Origin: Hedera helix
Lineage: Eukaryota > Streptophyta > Magnoliopsida > Apiales > Araliaceae
DNA: 64,000 bases
Assembly: GCA_947179155.2 (NCBI GenBank)
Contig: OX359275.1
Location: 7,381,501-7,445,500, forward strand
Reading direction: 5' to 3'
The translations under genes and the position numbers were made by a program. The notes beneath the pieces were generated by a model that did not search any database, was not told where the DNA came from, and was given only the letters and a program-made list of their open reading frames with translations. Below, piece after piece: positions 33,536 through 44,349 of this stretch; the stretch's first letter is position 1, and each line of letters opens with the position of its first letter.

Positions 33536-35443
33536 TTACAACCTCCCCTCCTTATGAAATTTCGTCCCCGAAATTGACGTACCTGACATATCGAAGAGGT
33601 AAGGATACTTAGATTTCATCTCAGATTCTAGCTCCCAGGTCATTTCCTCAGTATCTTGGTTCCTCCATAAAACCTTAACTTGAGGTATAACCTTTGAGCG
33701 TAGGATCTGCTCCTTCTTATCCAGGATCTTAACAGGTACTTCCTCGTATGTTAAATCCTCTGCTATAACGTCTGGTTCTAACTCAATGACGTGGTTTGGG
33801 TCCTTCACATATTTACGTAACATAGATATGTGAAAAACGTTATGGATGCGAGACATACTTGGTGGTAGGGCTAGTCTGTAGGCTACGGTTCCTATTCGAT
33901 CGAGGATTTCAAATGGGCCAATAAATCGAGGGTTGAGCTTTCCTCTCTTTCCGAATCTCGTAACCCCTTTCCATGGAGAAACACGTAAGAATACATGATC
34001 TCCGACGTTGAAGCTTTCGTCTCTCCGATGAAGATCAGCATAACTCTTTTGTCGTTCTTGCGCTGTCTGTATTCGTTGTCGGATCATTTGGATCTTTTCT
34101 GTTGTCAAGCGTACCAACTCGGGTCCCAACAATTTTGCTTCTCCTACCTCATTCCAACATACTGGAGAGCGACACTTGCGTCCATATAAAGCCTCGAATG
34201 GAGCCATACCTATACTTGCTTGGTAACTGTTGTTGTAGGAAAATTCCACCAATGGCAAGTACTTATCCCAACTTCCTTTGAAATCTAGTACGCAAAGTCT
34301 CAAAAGATCTTCGAGGGTCTGAATCGTCCTTTCCGATTGTCCGTCCGTTTGAGGATGGTATGCAGAACTGAATCGTAGCTCAGTGCCCATAGCTTTTTGT
34401 AGACTGATCCAAAAGCGTGAAGTAAATCTAGGATCTCGATCAGAAACTATGGAAACTGACATGCCATGCAATCTCACGATCTTATTTATGTACATACCGG
34501 CAAGTCGTTCAAGTGAAAAGTTTTCTCGTATAGGCAAGAAATGAGCAGATTTGGTCAATCTATCTACGATCACCCAAATTGCATCTATGCCTTGAGAAAC
34601 TTTTGGAAGACCCGTCACGAAGTCCATATTGATGTGTTCCCACTTCCATTCGGGAACTTCAAGTGGTTGTAATGGACCTTTAGGTACTTGATGTTCTGCC
34701 TTGACACGTTGACAAGTTAGGCACCTTGAGATAAACTCTGCAATCTCTCTTTTCATATTGTTCCACCAAAATGTATGTCGAAGATCTCGATACATCTTGG
34801 TACCTCCTGGGTGGATTGCAAACGGCGTGTTGTGTGCCTCCATCATGATTTTATGCTTTAATTCAGGATCGTTAGGAACACAGAGTCGAGAGTTGACTCG
34901 AAGTATTCCTTTCTCGTCAATTCTTGCTTCGGGAATGGCACCTTCTTGTACTTTCTTCATCATGTTCATCAGTTCCGGATCGGTAGCTTGCGCAGCTTTA
35001 ATTTTATCGATTAAAGCCGGTTCTACTCGCACGTGAGCAATCTTCGAGTAGGTCCCTGGTGTCTTTAGCTTTATCTCCATCTTTTGCAAGTCGTACAAAA
35101 TACACTTTTGTGTTGTCAGTAGTGCACTTGTACTCGCATAAGATTTTCTGCTCAAAGCGTCAGCTACAACGTTCGCCTTTCCCGGGTGATACTGGATTGT
35201 GTGGTCATAATCCTTCAACAGCTCAAGCCAACGTCGTTGTCGCATGTTGAGTTCCTTCTGGGTGAAGAAATACTTGAGACTTTTATGATCCGTATAGATA
35301 TCCACTTTCTCTCCGTACAAGTAGTGTCTCCAGATCTTCAACGCGAAAACGACTGCTGCCAACTCTAGATCATGAGTAGGGTAATTTTTCTCATAATTTT
35401 TGAGTTGTCGAGAGGCATAGGCTATAACCTTTCCATGTTGCAT
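33536..35443 (-). CDS. pol: RNase H (C-terminal part), integrase and chromodomain of the chromovirus pol
   Basis: The 635-codon frame is open and extends in frame upstream to about 35595, where RNase H begins (SEECEKSFQELK, then YSDAS). RNase H continues with DLELAAVV and YTDHKSLKYF. Integrase: zinc region (HNTPFAIH..CLTCQ), catalytic aspartates in MDFVTGLP and SDRDPRFTS, glutamate in DGQSERTIQTLE, then a GPFEIL..YRLALP module. At the C-terminus (33590-33770) is a chromodomain, EEVPVKILDKKEQ..KVLWRN..TWE, which in chromoviruses targets insertion to particular chromatin. The stop TAA is the third to fifth bases of the LTR, so pol runs through the polypurine tract. The RT core that should precede it is missing. 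Codons and motifs are otherwise well kept. Confidence 0.9.
   Translation of the reverse strand: MQHGKVIAYASRQLKNYEKNYPTHDLELAAVVFALKIWRHYLYGEKVDIYTDHKSLKYFFTQKELNMRQRRWLELLKDYDHTIQYHPGKANVVADALSRKSYASTSALLTTQKCILYDLQKMEIKLKTPGTYSKIAHVRVEPALIDKIKAAQATDPELMNMMKKVQEGAIPEARIDEKGILRVNSRLCVPNDPELKHKIMMEAHNTPFAIHPGGTKMYRDLRHTFWWNNMKREIAEFISRCLTCQRVKAEHQVPKGPLQPLEVPEWKWEHINMDFVTGLPKVSQGIDAIWVIVDRLTKSAHFLPIRENFSLERLAGMYINKIVRLHGMSVSIVSDRDPRFTSRFWISLQKAMGTELRFSSAYHPQTDGQSERTIQTLEDLLRLCVLDFKGSWDKYLPLVEFSYNNSYQASIGMAPFEALYGRKCRSPVCWNEVGEAKLLGPELVRLTTEKIQMIRQRIQTAQERQKSYADLHRRDESFNVGDHVFLRVSPWKGVTRFGKRGKLNPRFIGPFEILDRIGTVAYRLALPPSMSRIHNVFHISMLRKYVKDPNHVIELEPDVIAEDLTYEEVPVKILDKKEQILRSKVIPQVKVLWRNQDTEEMTWELESEMKSKYPYLFDMSGTSISGTKFHKEGRL
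33541..33552 (-). promoter_or_regulatory. Polypurine tract of the chromovirus
   Basis: On the - strand AAGGAGGGGAGGT directly precedes the LTR start TGTAAGACC. It lies within the last codons of pol. Confidence 0.85.
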
Positions 35444-35589
35444 AAGGACACAGCCTAAACCTTTGCCAGAAGCATCGCTGTAGATAACAAATTCTCCTGA
35501 TCCTGATGGTATGGTCAGAACAGGAGCTGAAACCAGTCTCCTCTTGAGTTCTTGAAAACTCTTCTCGCATTCCTCGCTCGATATAAGTT

Positions 35590-36010
35590 TTAAACTTTCA
35601 ACTCTTGGTGTTCTATGGGAGCCATTTGGTATGGGACTTTAAAAATGGGCTTAGTGCCGGGTTCAAGATCGATACAGAATTCAATTTCACGGTTTGGGGG
35701 AATGCCAGAAAGTTCCTCAGAAAAAAACGTCAGGAAACTCATTAACAATGGGAATATCATTCAAGTTTGATGTATTTTTGTTCAAATCAGTGACATGAGC
35801 TAAAAAGGCTTGACATCCGATTTTCAATAAACGAATGACTTTATGGCTAGAAATAACAGTTATAGATTTCAATGGTTTAGTTGCTTGAATTTGCATGACA
35901 GGTTGATTAGGAATATGAAAACTAATAATCTTATGAAAACAATCAATTTTAGCATGATGGGTAGTCAACCAATCAATTCCTAAAATCACATCAAATTCAT
36001 GCTTCTCCAA
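35590..36010 (-). pseudogene. pol: Protease end and RT start of the chromovirus, with the RT core deleted
   Basis: From 36010: FDVILGIDWL (end of the protease fold), then DIPIVNEFPDVF (usual start of RT), a frame change near 35715, ELSGIPPNREIEFCIDLEPGT and MAPIEHQELK, then a stop at about 35608. The next recognisable protein is the RNase H start (SEECEKSFQ) at about 35590, in another frame. The fingers, palm (with the catalytic DD motif), thumb and connection are absent, some 190 residues or more by comparison with RT at 61728-63044. This element cannot make its own RT. Confidence 0.9.
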
Positions 36011-36020
36011 AGAAATAAGG

Positions 36021-36407
36021 TCAACAGGTAATGTGAGGTTGTTGATTTGAACTTAGGCAAGATTTATAGATAGTAAATGTAATAGGTATTTCTCCCAATG
36101 AGGTTTCAACTGATAAGACAAGATTTAAGTTTTCAATAGTCAAATTTAAACGTTGAGTACATATAGGTGAGATAAAGGAGTGGATAGAGCCAGTATCTAA
36201 TATGGCATAGACTTCACGAGAATTTATGAATAGCTTACCGGTTATCACCTCATTCGGTTTCTTGACTGTTATCGTCAAATTGAATCCCGAATACTTCATT
36301 CGGATCTTCACGTATTTCAACCATGGGAATACCACTGAATAATTTTCTAGCAAACTGTTTCTCGGGTTCATCAACTTCATCAGTAGTAAGGTACCAATGA
36401 TTTCCAT
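36021..36407 (-). pseudogene. pol: Chromovirus aspartic protease region
   Basis: Retropepsin motif YAILDTGSIHSFIS with flap-side sequence LNLVLSVETSLGEIP. The frame then ends at 36021. The rest of the protease (FDVILGIDWL) is in another frame from 36010, so there is a frameshift near 36060. Its first ~50 codons overlap the 206-codon ORF in another frame. The start codon at 36407 is unlikely to be real. Expression would need frameshifting or an inframe upstream region. Confidence 0.75.
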
Positions 36408-36870
36408 TAAAATAGTATCTTCGATAGACTGCAGTTTCCACGATAGTGACTAACTTAACCTGAATTCCTCTAAATTGTAACGCCCAAAAGTATAGAAACA
36501 TCATTTTTAAATAATCTTGAAAATCATAGCTGGAACACCATAAATCCCAAAGACTAATATGAAAAGTCCATATATTCTGATCCTTTGTTATAGAGCATAA
36601 CCAGGTGCTATCACTCTCCCAATTAGTGAGTAAATTAAAGGCAATAATTTCCGCAAGTTCGTTACTTCCTTTAATTGCTTCTAAGAATGGATCTGGAACG
36701 ACTGTAGCAGAGCTTTCACCTTCATCCTTACTGGATAGAACACGCATAATTTTTGCCTTAGGCAAATGATTCAACTCTGAGTTTGTAAGAAGATTATTCG
36801 TCGCCTCTTGTTCTGCAGCTACATTTGTTTCGGTAATTTCATAGTTAACCTCCTGATTTCCAGATGTCAT
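36250..36870 (-). CDS. 206-codon ORF in the gag position, unknown function
   Basis: I do not recognise this protein. It starts 190 bases after the primer site, where gag should be, and overlaps the protease frame by about 158 bases. The first ~60 residues are acidic and polar (MTSGNQEVNYEITETNVAAE). The middle is rich in aromatic residues (STWLCSITKDQNIWTFHISL, DYLKMMFLYFWALQFRG). The C-terminus is acidic (EDPNEVFGIQFDDNSQETE). It has no zinc knuckle and no recognisable gag motif. The frame is open in both near-identical copies, which may only reflect their youth. It could be a gag remnant shifted by indels, a captured sequence, or non-coding. Confidence 0.5.
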   Translation of the reverse strand: MTSGNQEVNYEITETNVAAEQEATNNLLTNSELNHLPKAKIMRVLSSKDEGESSATVVPDPFLEAIKGSNELAEIIAFNLLTNWESDSTWLCSITKDQNIWTFHISLWDLWCSSYDFQDYLKMMFLYFWALQFRGIQVKLVTIVETAVYRRYYFNGNHWYLTTDEVDEPEKQFARKLFSGIPMVEIREDPNEVFGIQFDDNSQETE

Positions 36871-37059
36871 ACTAAACTGTTGTCACAAAATAATTGTTAG
36901 TTCAAACAAATTGACTCATCTCTTCATGTTCCTACATTCAAATCGATTCATTAGATAAAAAAAAAATCTAATTTAGGTAGGACACACTAGTGATTGATTC
37001 TATTCGTCTCTCCCCTCCTAGTTCTAACCCCAAATCTCCATTAAAGACCATATCCCTAA

Positions 37060-37071
37060 GCTCTGATACCA
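37060..37071 (-). promoter_or_regulatory. Primer binding site, tRNA-iMet type (copy 2)
   Basis: TGGTATCAGAGC on the - strand, two bases after the LTR end. Same as 30660-30671. Confidence 0.9.
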
Positions 37072-37073
37072 AC

Positions 37074-39940
37074 TGTGACGCCCCCAAATCTGGGCCCACA
37101 CAGCCCAAACTTGAGTCGTCAAAAGACTACAACAAAATTATTACAACAAAGCACAACGTACAACAATACAGTGTATAATAATACACAACTAAGTCTTCAC
37201 TATTATTGCCACACTATTTTACAAAACGTGAAGACTATGATAACTATTCCTCGGACCCTCACTCCATTCCCCGGCTAGACCCTGTTATGTTTTCATCTCC
37301 TGTTGAAAAACAATGGAACAAAAGAAAGGGTGAGCTCAAATAGCCCAGTAAAGAATATCATGACTAAGATAATGACGAATAAATTATCATTAGTCTTCAA
37401 CAGTTGAGTTCTTGATAGAATACAATAGACTACAAGGTTTATATCAAAAACTGCAGTTAAATTCTTAAACAACGTTCAGATCAATAATAGCAGCGGAATG
37501 AGTAATCTATTAGAAGAATAATGCAGACTATAATGTCCACTCGGTTCTCTTTTTAGGAAAAACATCATCAACTTTTATCATCTGAAATATCATTAGTCAA
37601 GATAATACAAATTCACAGTTCCTGATCATAATCATGCACATCAACAGTTCATCTTTGTACTACGGGCCAAAGATATTCAAAATAGCACCAACGGTCATGA
37701 TTATACCAGATTCAGCCTTTGGTCATAATCATACCAAACAACAGTTCATCTTTGCACTACGGGCCAAAGAGAACATTCACCACGTGCCATAAAAGACACC
37801 GAACAGATGTATCGCCTTTAACCTATTATATCGCCTTTAACCTATCATCTGTTCAACAAATATATCACATCTGTGCCCCCGGCCACAGATATTCACAACA
37901 GCTTGATTTTTGGATGATTAGAATGATATAAATGATGAATAGAAGAAATAGGATAACAATAAGTATCGAAAGTTTACTTTGTACAGATTCAAATAATGTC
38001 CAAATTGTCAACATGATGTGGAGTGAAATTTAAAAATGATATTCAAGATCCACAGTTCAGAATAACGGTTACAATTCAATAGAAAGGTTCACGTAAATAG
38101 GAAGGTTCAGTTGAAATAATGAAGTTCAACTATTATGGAACATATAATATTTTCAGGAATTATAGAAGCAATAGTTCCATAATAAATTTCGATTTAGGAG
38201 TATGAAAGAAAATAATATCCCTTACCGTAGCAGGTTTGATTAACAAAAGGTGAAGGAAATTAATACAAAGGGTTATTCACCAACAGGCGGCAATCCGCTC
38301 CGTAAGGTTATTCCCACAATTTAATAGAATTTGAGTACAAAGAGTTATTCACCAAACAGGCGGCAATCCGCTCCGTAAGGTTATTCTCAGAGATTAATAA
38401 TGAATGAATACGAAAGGTTATTCACCAACAGGCGGCAATCCGCTCCGTAAGGTTATTCCCACAATTTAATACATGGAAATAAAAGGCACGTCTTATGAGT
38501 AAGGAAGAAACAATATTATTATCGAGAATCAAATAATGATAATCCCTTACCATAGTATGTTTGAATAATGGAAGATGAAAAATATGGTATCCCTTACCTC
38601 AACACGTGACTGGATATTGATTTAAATGAGGTTGATTAACTTGAACAGTACACGTATACTTATAGATCTTCACAAATACTCAAGATGACTTAAGCACACT
38701 TAGAGAGAACTTTCACAAGAAGTATTTAGAGAGAGAAAGAAAGAACAAGTAAGGAAGTTTATGAAAAATCCTTAAGTTAAGGCTTCTATTTATAGCCAAA
38801 AATCTTATCATTCATTTAATCTAAACCATTCATTTAAAGATCATCTTTTAATCTACACCATCCATTTCAAATATTATATTATCTTTAATCTACACCATTC
38901 ATTTCATATCACCTAATAATCACCTAACTTTATATTATAAACAAATCAATTTAATTATTCAACAATAATTCACACTTTAATCTACACCATTCATTTCATA
39001 TCACCTAATAATCACCTAACTTTATATTATAAACAAATCAATTCAATTATTCAACAATAATTCACACTTTAATCTACACCATTCATTTCATATCACCTAA
39101 TAATCACCTAACTTTATATTATAAACAAATAACTTTATCAATTCAATTATTATGACTAATTGTTATAAATACAGTATAGTTAGCTCTTAGATATCAAGTC
39201 AATAAATTAATGAAATACAACTGTTTAAATAACATCATAATAGAGATAACAATAATGTAAAATAAAGCATACGTTACTGTGTAATGACAATTATTGATTC
39301 AATAATGTGAATTACTGTGCATATGTTACTGTGACAATTATTAGGTTCAATAATTTTAAAAACAGTGCAACAACAATTATTGACTCAATGATATAAAATA
39401 CAGTGTAATGACAATTATTAAATCAATAATGCAAAATACTGTGTAACAACAATTATTGAATTGATAATATAAAATATTATGCAGTGACAATTATCGATGA
39501 AATGATGCGTAACAGTTACGGTGTCAATTATCAGACCAAAAATATGAGACACTATGCAATACCGTGTGTTACTGTAGAGTACCGAGTGCTACAGAAAATA
39601 CCAATAACTATCGTATGCTACTATTCTTTTATCACCGGTATTTTAACAGTTCTGTTGACTATTTTTATTTAAAAAAGGTTATTTCTGTCGTTTTCTATAT
39701 CCGACAAATATTCCGATGTGGGGTCCACCAATAATTTGTTATTTCGGCGCCGTCGGACCAAACGAATATTCCCCGACCAAACGAATATTCCCCGACAAAG
39801 CGAATATTGTCCGACAAAATAAAATTTGCACATAACATCCTTAACTTTTAACTTTATCGATTTAACCACTTACTGTTTCAAAAAAATATATATATGAAGA
39901 AAAATTAAATTTTGTATTTCATAAAATTCGGGGTCTTACG
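37074..39940 (-). mobile_element. Chromovirus 5' LTR, outer copy (2.87 kb)
   Basis: Same as 30674-33540 with about seven single-base differences. Its terminal base is G where the inner copy has A (ttacg against ttaca on the + strand). It is followed by the G LTR (tgctaaatatgg..), so this is the outer edge of the insertion. Confidence 0.9.
38786..38794 (-). promoter_or_regulatory. TATA box of the outer chromovirus LTR
   Basis: Same TATAAATAG as at 32386-32394. It would drive the full interior from 37059 down to the next LTR. Confidence 0.65.
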
Positions 39941-40529
39941 TGCTAAATATGGATGATCCACTTTGATGGCTAGATTTCTTTCTCTTGATCACTTTCTAGC
40001 AATCTCTCAACTTCTCAAGTAAACCCTAGCTCTCCTCTTCTTTCTCTCCACAAACTCACCCAACTTAGCAACTTGGAAATGAAATGAAGATGAACTAAGT
40101 AATACAAGCTATACTTGCAAAAATATATACATACAAAAGTTATATGTATATCTCCAACAACAAACCATGCTTAGTTAACTTAAACCATGCCTAGTTAAGG
40201 GTAATCAAGGCCATTCACATAGACATTTAATTGCATTAAGGACATTACTCACCAAAAAGGATACCAAAGTCGTTCTTTAAGTTGCCAAGGGTACTTTGGA
40301 CATTAACCAAAAATCCTAGACAATTAATTCAAATTAAATCATAACTTGCTTATTTTTGATCCAATTCAAGTCATTTTTAATCCAAATTTATTTTCTTAAG
40401 CTTGAGTTTTATTCTATAATCAAATAGTACATTAATTGTTTGTCCCAAAACACTTGTCACATTTCAAAATTTTAATTTCATTATTTATTTATAATATTTA
40501 CAATATTAATAAAATTACATATCATTACA
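39941..40529 (-). mobile_element. G LTR, 5' piece
   Basis: The reverse complement starts TGTAATGATATG and matches the E 5' LTR start TGTAATGACATG at 53789, running to about 54372. About 390 bases of that LTR (E 54372-54762) are missing between this piece and 29168-29672. The right neighbour gaagc (40530-40534) would be its target copy. Confidence 0.8.
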
Positions 40530-41530
40530 GAAGCTAACGATTATGCCCCTGTTGAGGTAACTGCTGAAAACCCATGTTCTGATTTTGGCCACTCTATTGC
40601 CCCTGTTGGCCACCACGATTCATGTTCCACTGACCTCCCTAATTCCTCCCATGCTGACCTGAAGCTTGACCCTGCTGGTCATCTCCGTCCCTCTTTCAAC
40701 TCCCCTCTGATTTTGAAGACAAAAAGTCTTGTCGCTCCATCTCAATATTTTTGGCTGCGTTAGCCACTGTCGACGCATCTTCAAACTTAGTGTTAATAAG
40801 ATGTTGATGATACTTATGATGAATTCTCCATTTAAACTTTTCTGCTTGTTCTACTAAAGTCCCTGTAGAGGTTCATGCAAAGCCAGCTAAACTAGTAAAT
40901 GTCGTCAAAAAATCTACGATGGATTCATCATCTTTTTGTCGAATAGATAGATACTATCAACCATAGGCCTCCTCATTAGCAGCAGAGAAGAATTACTAAT
41001 AAAAAAACCCTCATAAAAATCTGCCCAACTAAGTGTCTCAGTATGTCCATCACTTTTTACTATTTTCATTGCCTTCCACCATCTTTGTGCATCCCCATTT
41101 AGCTTACAAGCTACCAGCAACACTTTTTGATTATCAGAGCACCCCAACACATCAAAAATCTTCTCCAGATAGGCAATCCAATTCTCTACATCTATTAGAG
41201 TTGGAGCTGAACTATGTGAATGCGGTTTCTACTTCTGAAACCTTTCCAACCATACATACATCGGAACCATCACTTAATCATGACCATCTGCATTCCCTTC
41301 CTCATCATTTATGTGTGGACCATTACTTTTCGGGTTCCCCAGCTTAGGATTTTCTGGCAGCTGCTGCATTGCCTGAACAACTTGTGCCACCACTTGCAGT
41401 AAAGCCTGAGTCACCAAGGCAACCAATTGAGCATTCATCTGATTATTAGGTTGCTCATTGGGCTGACCCTCACCACTTCTCCCATTGTTACCTCACCTCC
41501 TAGCAACTCTAACAGATCTACGAGCCATCT
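40530..41530 (-). pseudogene. gag: Degenerate gypsy gag of element F
   Basis: On the - strand, from near 41528: MARRSVRVARR, a stop, then NQMNAQLVALVTQALLQ and, in shifting frames, an NWIAYLEKIFDVLGCSDNQK and ..ACKLNGDAQRWWKAM gag core (41185-41060). A Q/G/N-rich tail with several stops follows (40720-40540). The W-W pair in DAQRWW and the Q-rich tail are typical of plant chromovirus gag. Stops and frameshifts are frequent. It ends abruptly at the G LTR, so protease and pol are lost. Confidence 0.75.
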
Positions 41531-41693
41531 AAGAAAAAAATCAATAAATAGAAGCAAAACAAATTAGAGACAAATTCAAATATAGCTGGTATGATAGCAG
41601 AACAGAATATTAAACAGAACAAAAACCTAACCCAGAAGTCTACCCATAACTCACAGGTCAAACCTAAATAGGTTTTTTATAAGAAAGAACCTG

Positions 41694-41705
41694 GCTTTGA
41701 TACCA
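41694..41705 (-). promoter_or_regulatory. Primer binding site of element F (mutated tRNA-iMet type)
   Basis: On the - strand TGGTATCAAAGC starts four bases after the LTR end GGTGTGTTACA. It differs by one base from the usual TGGTATCAGAGC. Confidence 0.8.
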
Positions 41706-41709
41706 ACTC

Positions 41710-43837
41710 TGTAACACACCATTTTCGATTTAGAAAGAGAGGTTACACACAAAACATAACAAAAGTATAAAACAAATCACAAGCTCTATTTTTCCAAATT
41801 GAATAACTCTAATAATTGATAAACGCCACAAGTCAAACCATAATAAATACCAATTGGTTCAAACCATAATCTAGAATAGTTATTACAACTCCAAACAAAA
41901 TAATGTAGCATAGCCTAAATAGAATATATCTAACCCACTGGATAAAGGGGTGCTCGCATCACACTTGCCCTTGATTCCCCTGATTACCTGTCAATAGAAA
42001 AACACAGCATGAGCCAAATGCCCAATACGAATATAAAGTACAAAAGAATGAATTGAAATAATTAAAGTCATTAACTGAACTGAAACGAACATAACTAACA
42101 CAGTGAAATAATAGGCTGAATCAAAAGGATGAATTTTATTTCATACCAAGCTCAAAACATAACATAAATATACCTCGCCACAAAGGCAAGTTAAAATAAT
42201 GCCACGCAAATAAAATAATACCACACAGGCAAAATAATGCCGCGCAGGCAAATCACACATTGGATCAATAGTCCAAATGCATGAAAAATCGGAAAGTGTG
42301 TTGGGCACAAATATCACCAATCCGCAGAACAGAATAAAATAAAAACTAGGGTCGACCCATACGCCTCTCACAACAAAACACCAAATTTGGCCATTGTCCA
42401 CCAAAACACAAAATGGAGACGCAGTGAATAGATCACACCGCCACAGAAGGTGTCATACCTCGATGCCAAGAGACATGTCTGCGGTACCCCCATAGATGGT
42501 TATAGTTCATGTATACCCTACGATACAATCTAACAAAATAAAAATATTATGTCACAACACATGCAACACTATACCAACAAAAAGGTTCTAAGTGTACATG
42601 TTAAACTGAAATGAATCAATACCAAGTCTCCAAAATAAATGAACATGTACATTCTACATAATCAAAAATGATCACTACACATGATATAATAATGCAAAAA
42701 GTACAAAAATGAGTTCTATATAACCCCCAACATGAAGCTATTATATTAATTTCACAATGAACAATCATGTGAACCAATAACAAAATTCAAAATGAGGAAC
42801 AAAATGAACTAATTAAATTTAAGAAGAATATCGCTGAAGGAGTACGGAATCTGTACCTGAATTTAGCATTGTAATACCCAAAAATAATCCAAATATAACT
42901 CGTTAAACTTGTACAACCCAATTTAGTAAATAAAATAAATTGTAGTTACAAATTTAATCATCAGTGACGTAAACTGTTATAACATTACCAAATGTGACGT
43001 ATTAATTTATTTGTTATTATAAAATTATGCTTAACTTACTTCTTTTATTATTATTATTATGTTCCTGTAAATTTCCAATTTTAAATTCTCACTTAATTAC
43101 CTTATTATAATATGGTGCATGTTTACCTACCATAAAAAAACACCCAGGTATAGCCTTATTTGAATTCTAGATTGCAGGTTCATTCCATATACAATCCTTA
43201 CATATATAAAATAACTCGGTACAATCCATACCAAACAAAGTGCTGCCAAAATTATACATTTATATTTACGCACTCCTTGCATAACATAAAAGTATTAAAA
43301 CCACTCCATGTACTTCTTTCATAATTTTTGATAGACATGTGATTCCATGGGAGAATGACATAATAAGTATTATAACTCTGTATTCCATTTGGCGAGATTA
43401 CCTATTTAATTATTAAACACAAAACTATTACCAAATCATTAATTTGTTGATGTAGGTTTCGTATAAACCCACATACATGAATTACCCAATACATTTCTAC
43501 AAAAAGACAAAAGTTTTACACACACACACATATAATCTATACAAATAATTTTAAAAGTTTTGTCTTACCTTATTGCTTCTTCATTCTCTTGTTCATGCAG
43601 CTTTCTCACAGCCGCTATCTTTTTTTTTAACGCAAGTAAAAATAAGGTTTAACCTAATATATTAGTATTAACTATATTTTTAATTAGGTTAAATCTATTT
43701 TAAGGCCCAAGTTTCACCAAATTAATTTATCCATCACTTTTAAATACATAGCAGCCCACGTAATTTTAATTACTAGTTTGATCCAAACATAAAAAAAAAA
43801 AAAAAAAAAAAACAATTAAAATATTTTAAAGGTTACT

Positions 43838-43896
<59 letters not shown>

Positions 43897-43915
43897 TTAT
43901 TTACCAGGTATTATA
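41710..43915 (-). mobile_element. 5' LTR of element F (about 2.2 kb)
   Basis: The - strand end GGTGTGTTACA is firm. The start is a guess at 43915 (TATAATACC, from an original TGTAATACC). It carries a version of the conserved block (catgagc..ctgtcaat, 41987-42025) and a purine-rich leader near 43565-43620. A second TGTAATACCC on the + strand at 42864 leaves open another boundary. Homopolymer A (43790-43811) and an (AT)n run (43838-43890) lie inside. Confidence 0.5.
43838..43890. repeat. (AT)n microsatellite
   Basis: More than 25 uninterrupted AT or TA units. Shorter (AT)n runs are at 46763-46790 and 49268-49300. Confidence 0.95.
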
Positions 43916-44349
43916 GGTATGCTAAGAGTCCATCTCTACAACAAAAGCCCGCCTTAATGCCTTTTCTAGGAATCTTGTCCACAATGAGAGGTCTAATGAA
44001 GAATCGCCACCCCAATTGATACTGACAAAAATGGGGAGAAGAAAAATGAGTAAATCAATCCCTAATGTCAGTATCAAGCTGCGACAAGATAATATAGAAC
44101 TGGGGGGGGGGGGGGGAGTGCTCAAAGATACTTGTATTAAACTTAGGGGGAGACACTTGTAATATGTTATGATATGATAAATAATTATTTATCTTCTTTA
44201 TAAATGGTTATATAAATAAAAATACTTTTATTCAACAACTTCTCACTATGTTATTATCTTTATTTATATTTGGTTGATTGTTTAATTTGCATGAATATTT
44301 TTATTTTCTTAGTGTTTAATTGTTTTGTCATCATTAAATTGGGAGAGAT
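43916..44349 (+). mobile_element. 3' interior remnant of element H with polypurine tract
   Basis: No gene survives. It holds a 15-base G run (44102-44116) and ends in aaattgggagagat directly before TGTTAGTACA. A purine run of this type before TGTTAG is usual at the 3' LTR of plant copia (SIRE/Maximus-like) elements, hence my copia guess. The ORF at 43922-44125 is a by-product of the G run. Confidence 0.5.
44102..44116 (+). repeat. G15 homopolymer
   Basis: Fifteen consecutive G in an AT-rich setting. Its length may be unreliable in the assembly. Confidence 0.9.

Larger units (their letters stand above)
30674..33540 (-). mobile_element. Chromovirus LTR, inner copy (2.87 kb)
   Basis: On the - strand it starts TGTAAGACCCCG after the polypurine tract and ends GGGGGCGTCACA before the primer site. 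Inside: a three-copy repeat with caggcggcaatccgctccg (31850-32065), three ~92-bp repeats with acctaataatcacctaact (32480-32725), a TATA box (32386-32394) and the gagctc..caacag block (30899-30950). The ORFs at 30590, 30675, 31319 and 33269 fall in LTR sequence and are not gene-like. Confidence 0.9.
29673..39940 (-). mobile_element. Young chromovirus (Tekay/Del-like): LTR - interior - LTR - partial interior
   Basis: On the - strand: LTR (39940-37074), primer site, short interior (37059-33541), LTR (33540-30674), then a second primer site and the first kilobase of the interior again (30673-29673). The repeat offset is exactly 6400 bases. The two copies differ at about seven positions, at 30730, 32183, 32252, 33192, 33252, 33520 and the terminal base 33540, plus their +6400 partners. 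The third LTR, and about 390 bp of the surrounding G LTR, are absent. I infer a tandem array made by unequal recombination, later cut by a deletion on its left side. Confidence 0.9.

Noticed and set aside
36250..36870. The 206-codon ORF as a plant pararetrovirus movement or coat protein
   Set aside because: No zinc finger, no movement-protein motif that I can see, and the setting (tRNA-iMet site, LTRs, chromodomain integrase) is a chromovirus.
42864..43915. Separate solo LTR from TGTAATACCC to GGTATTATA
   Set aside because: The flanks (agcat and ggtat) do not form a clear duplication, and the purine-rich leader suggests continuity with the F LTR. Left open as an alternative boundary.
44102..44116. 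G15 run as a G-quadruplex regulatory element
   Set aside because: A single homopolymer in decayed element DNA. The length is error-prone and nothing ties it to a promoter.
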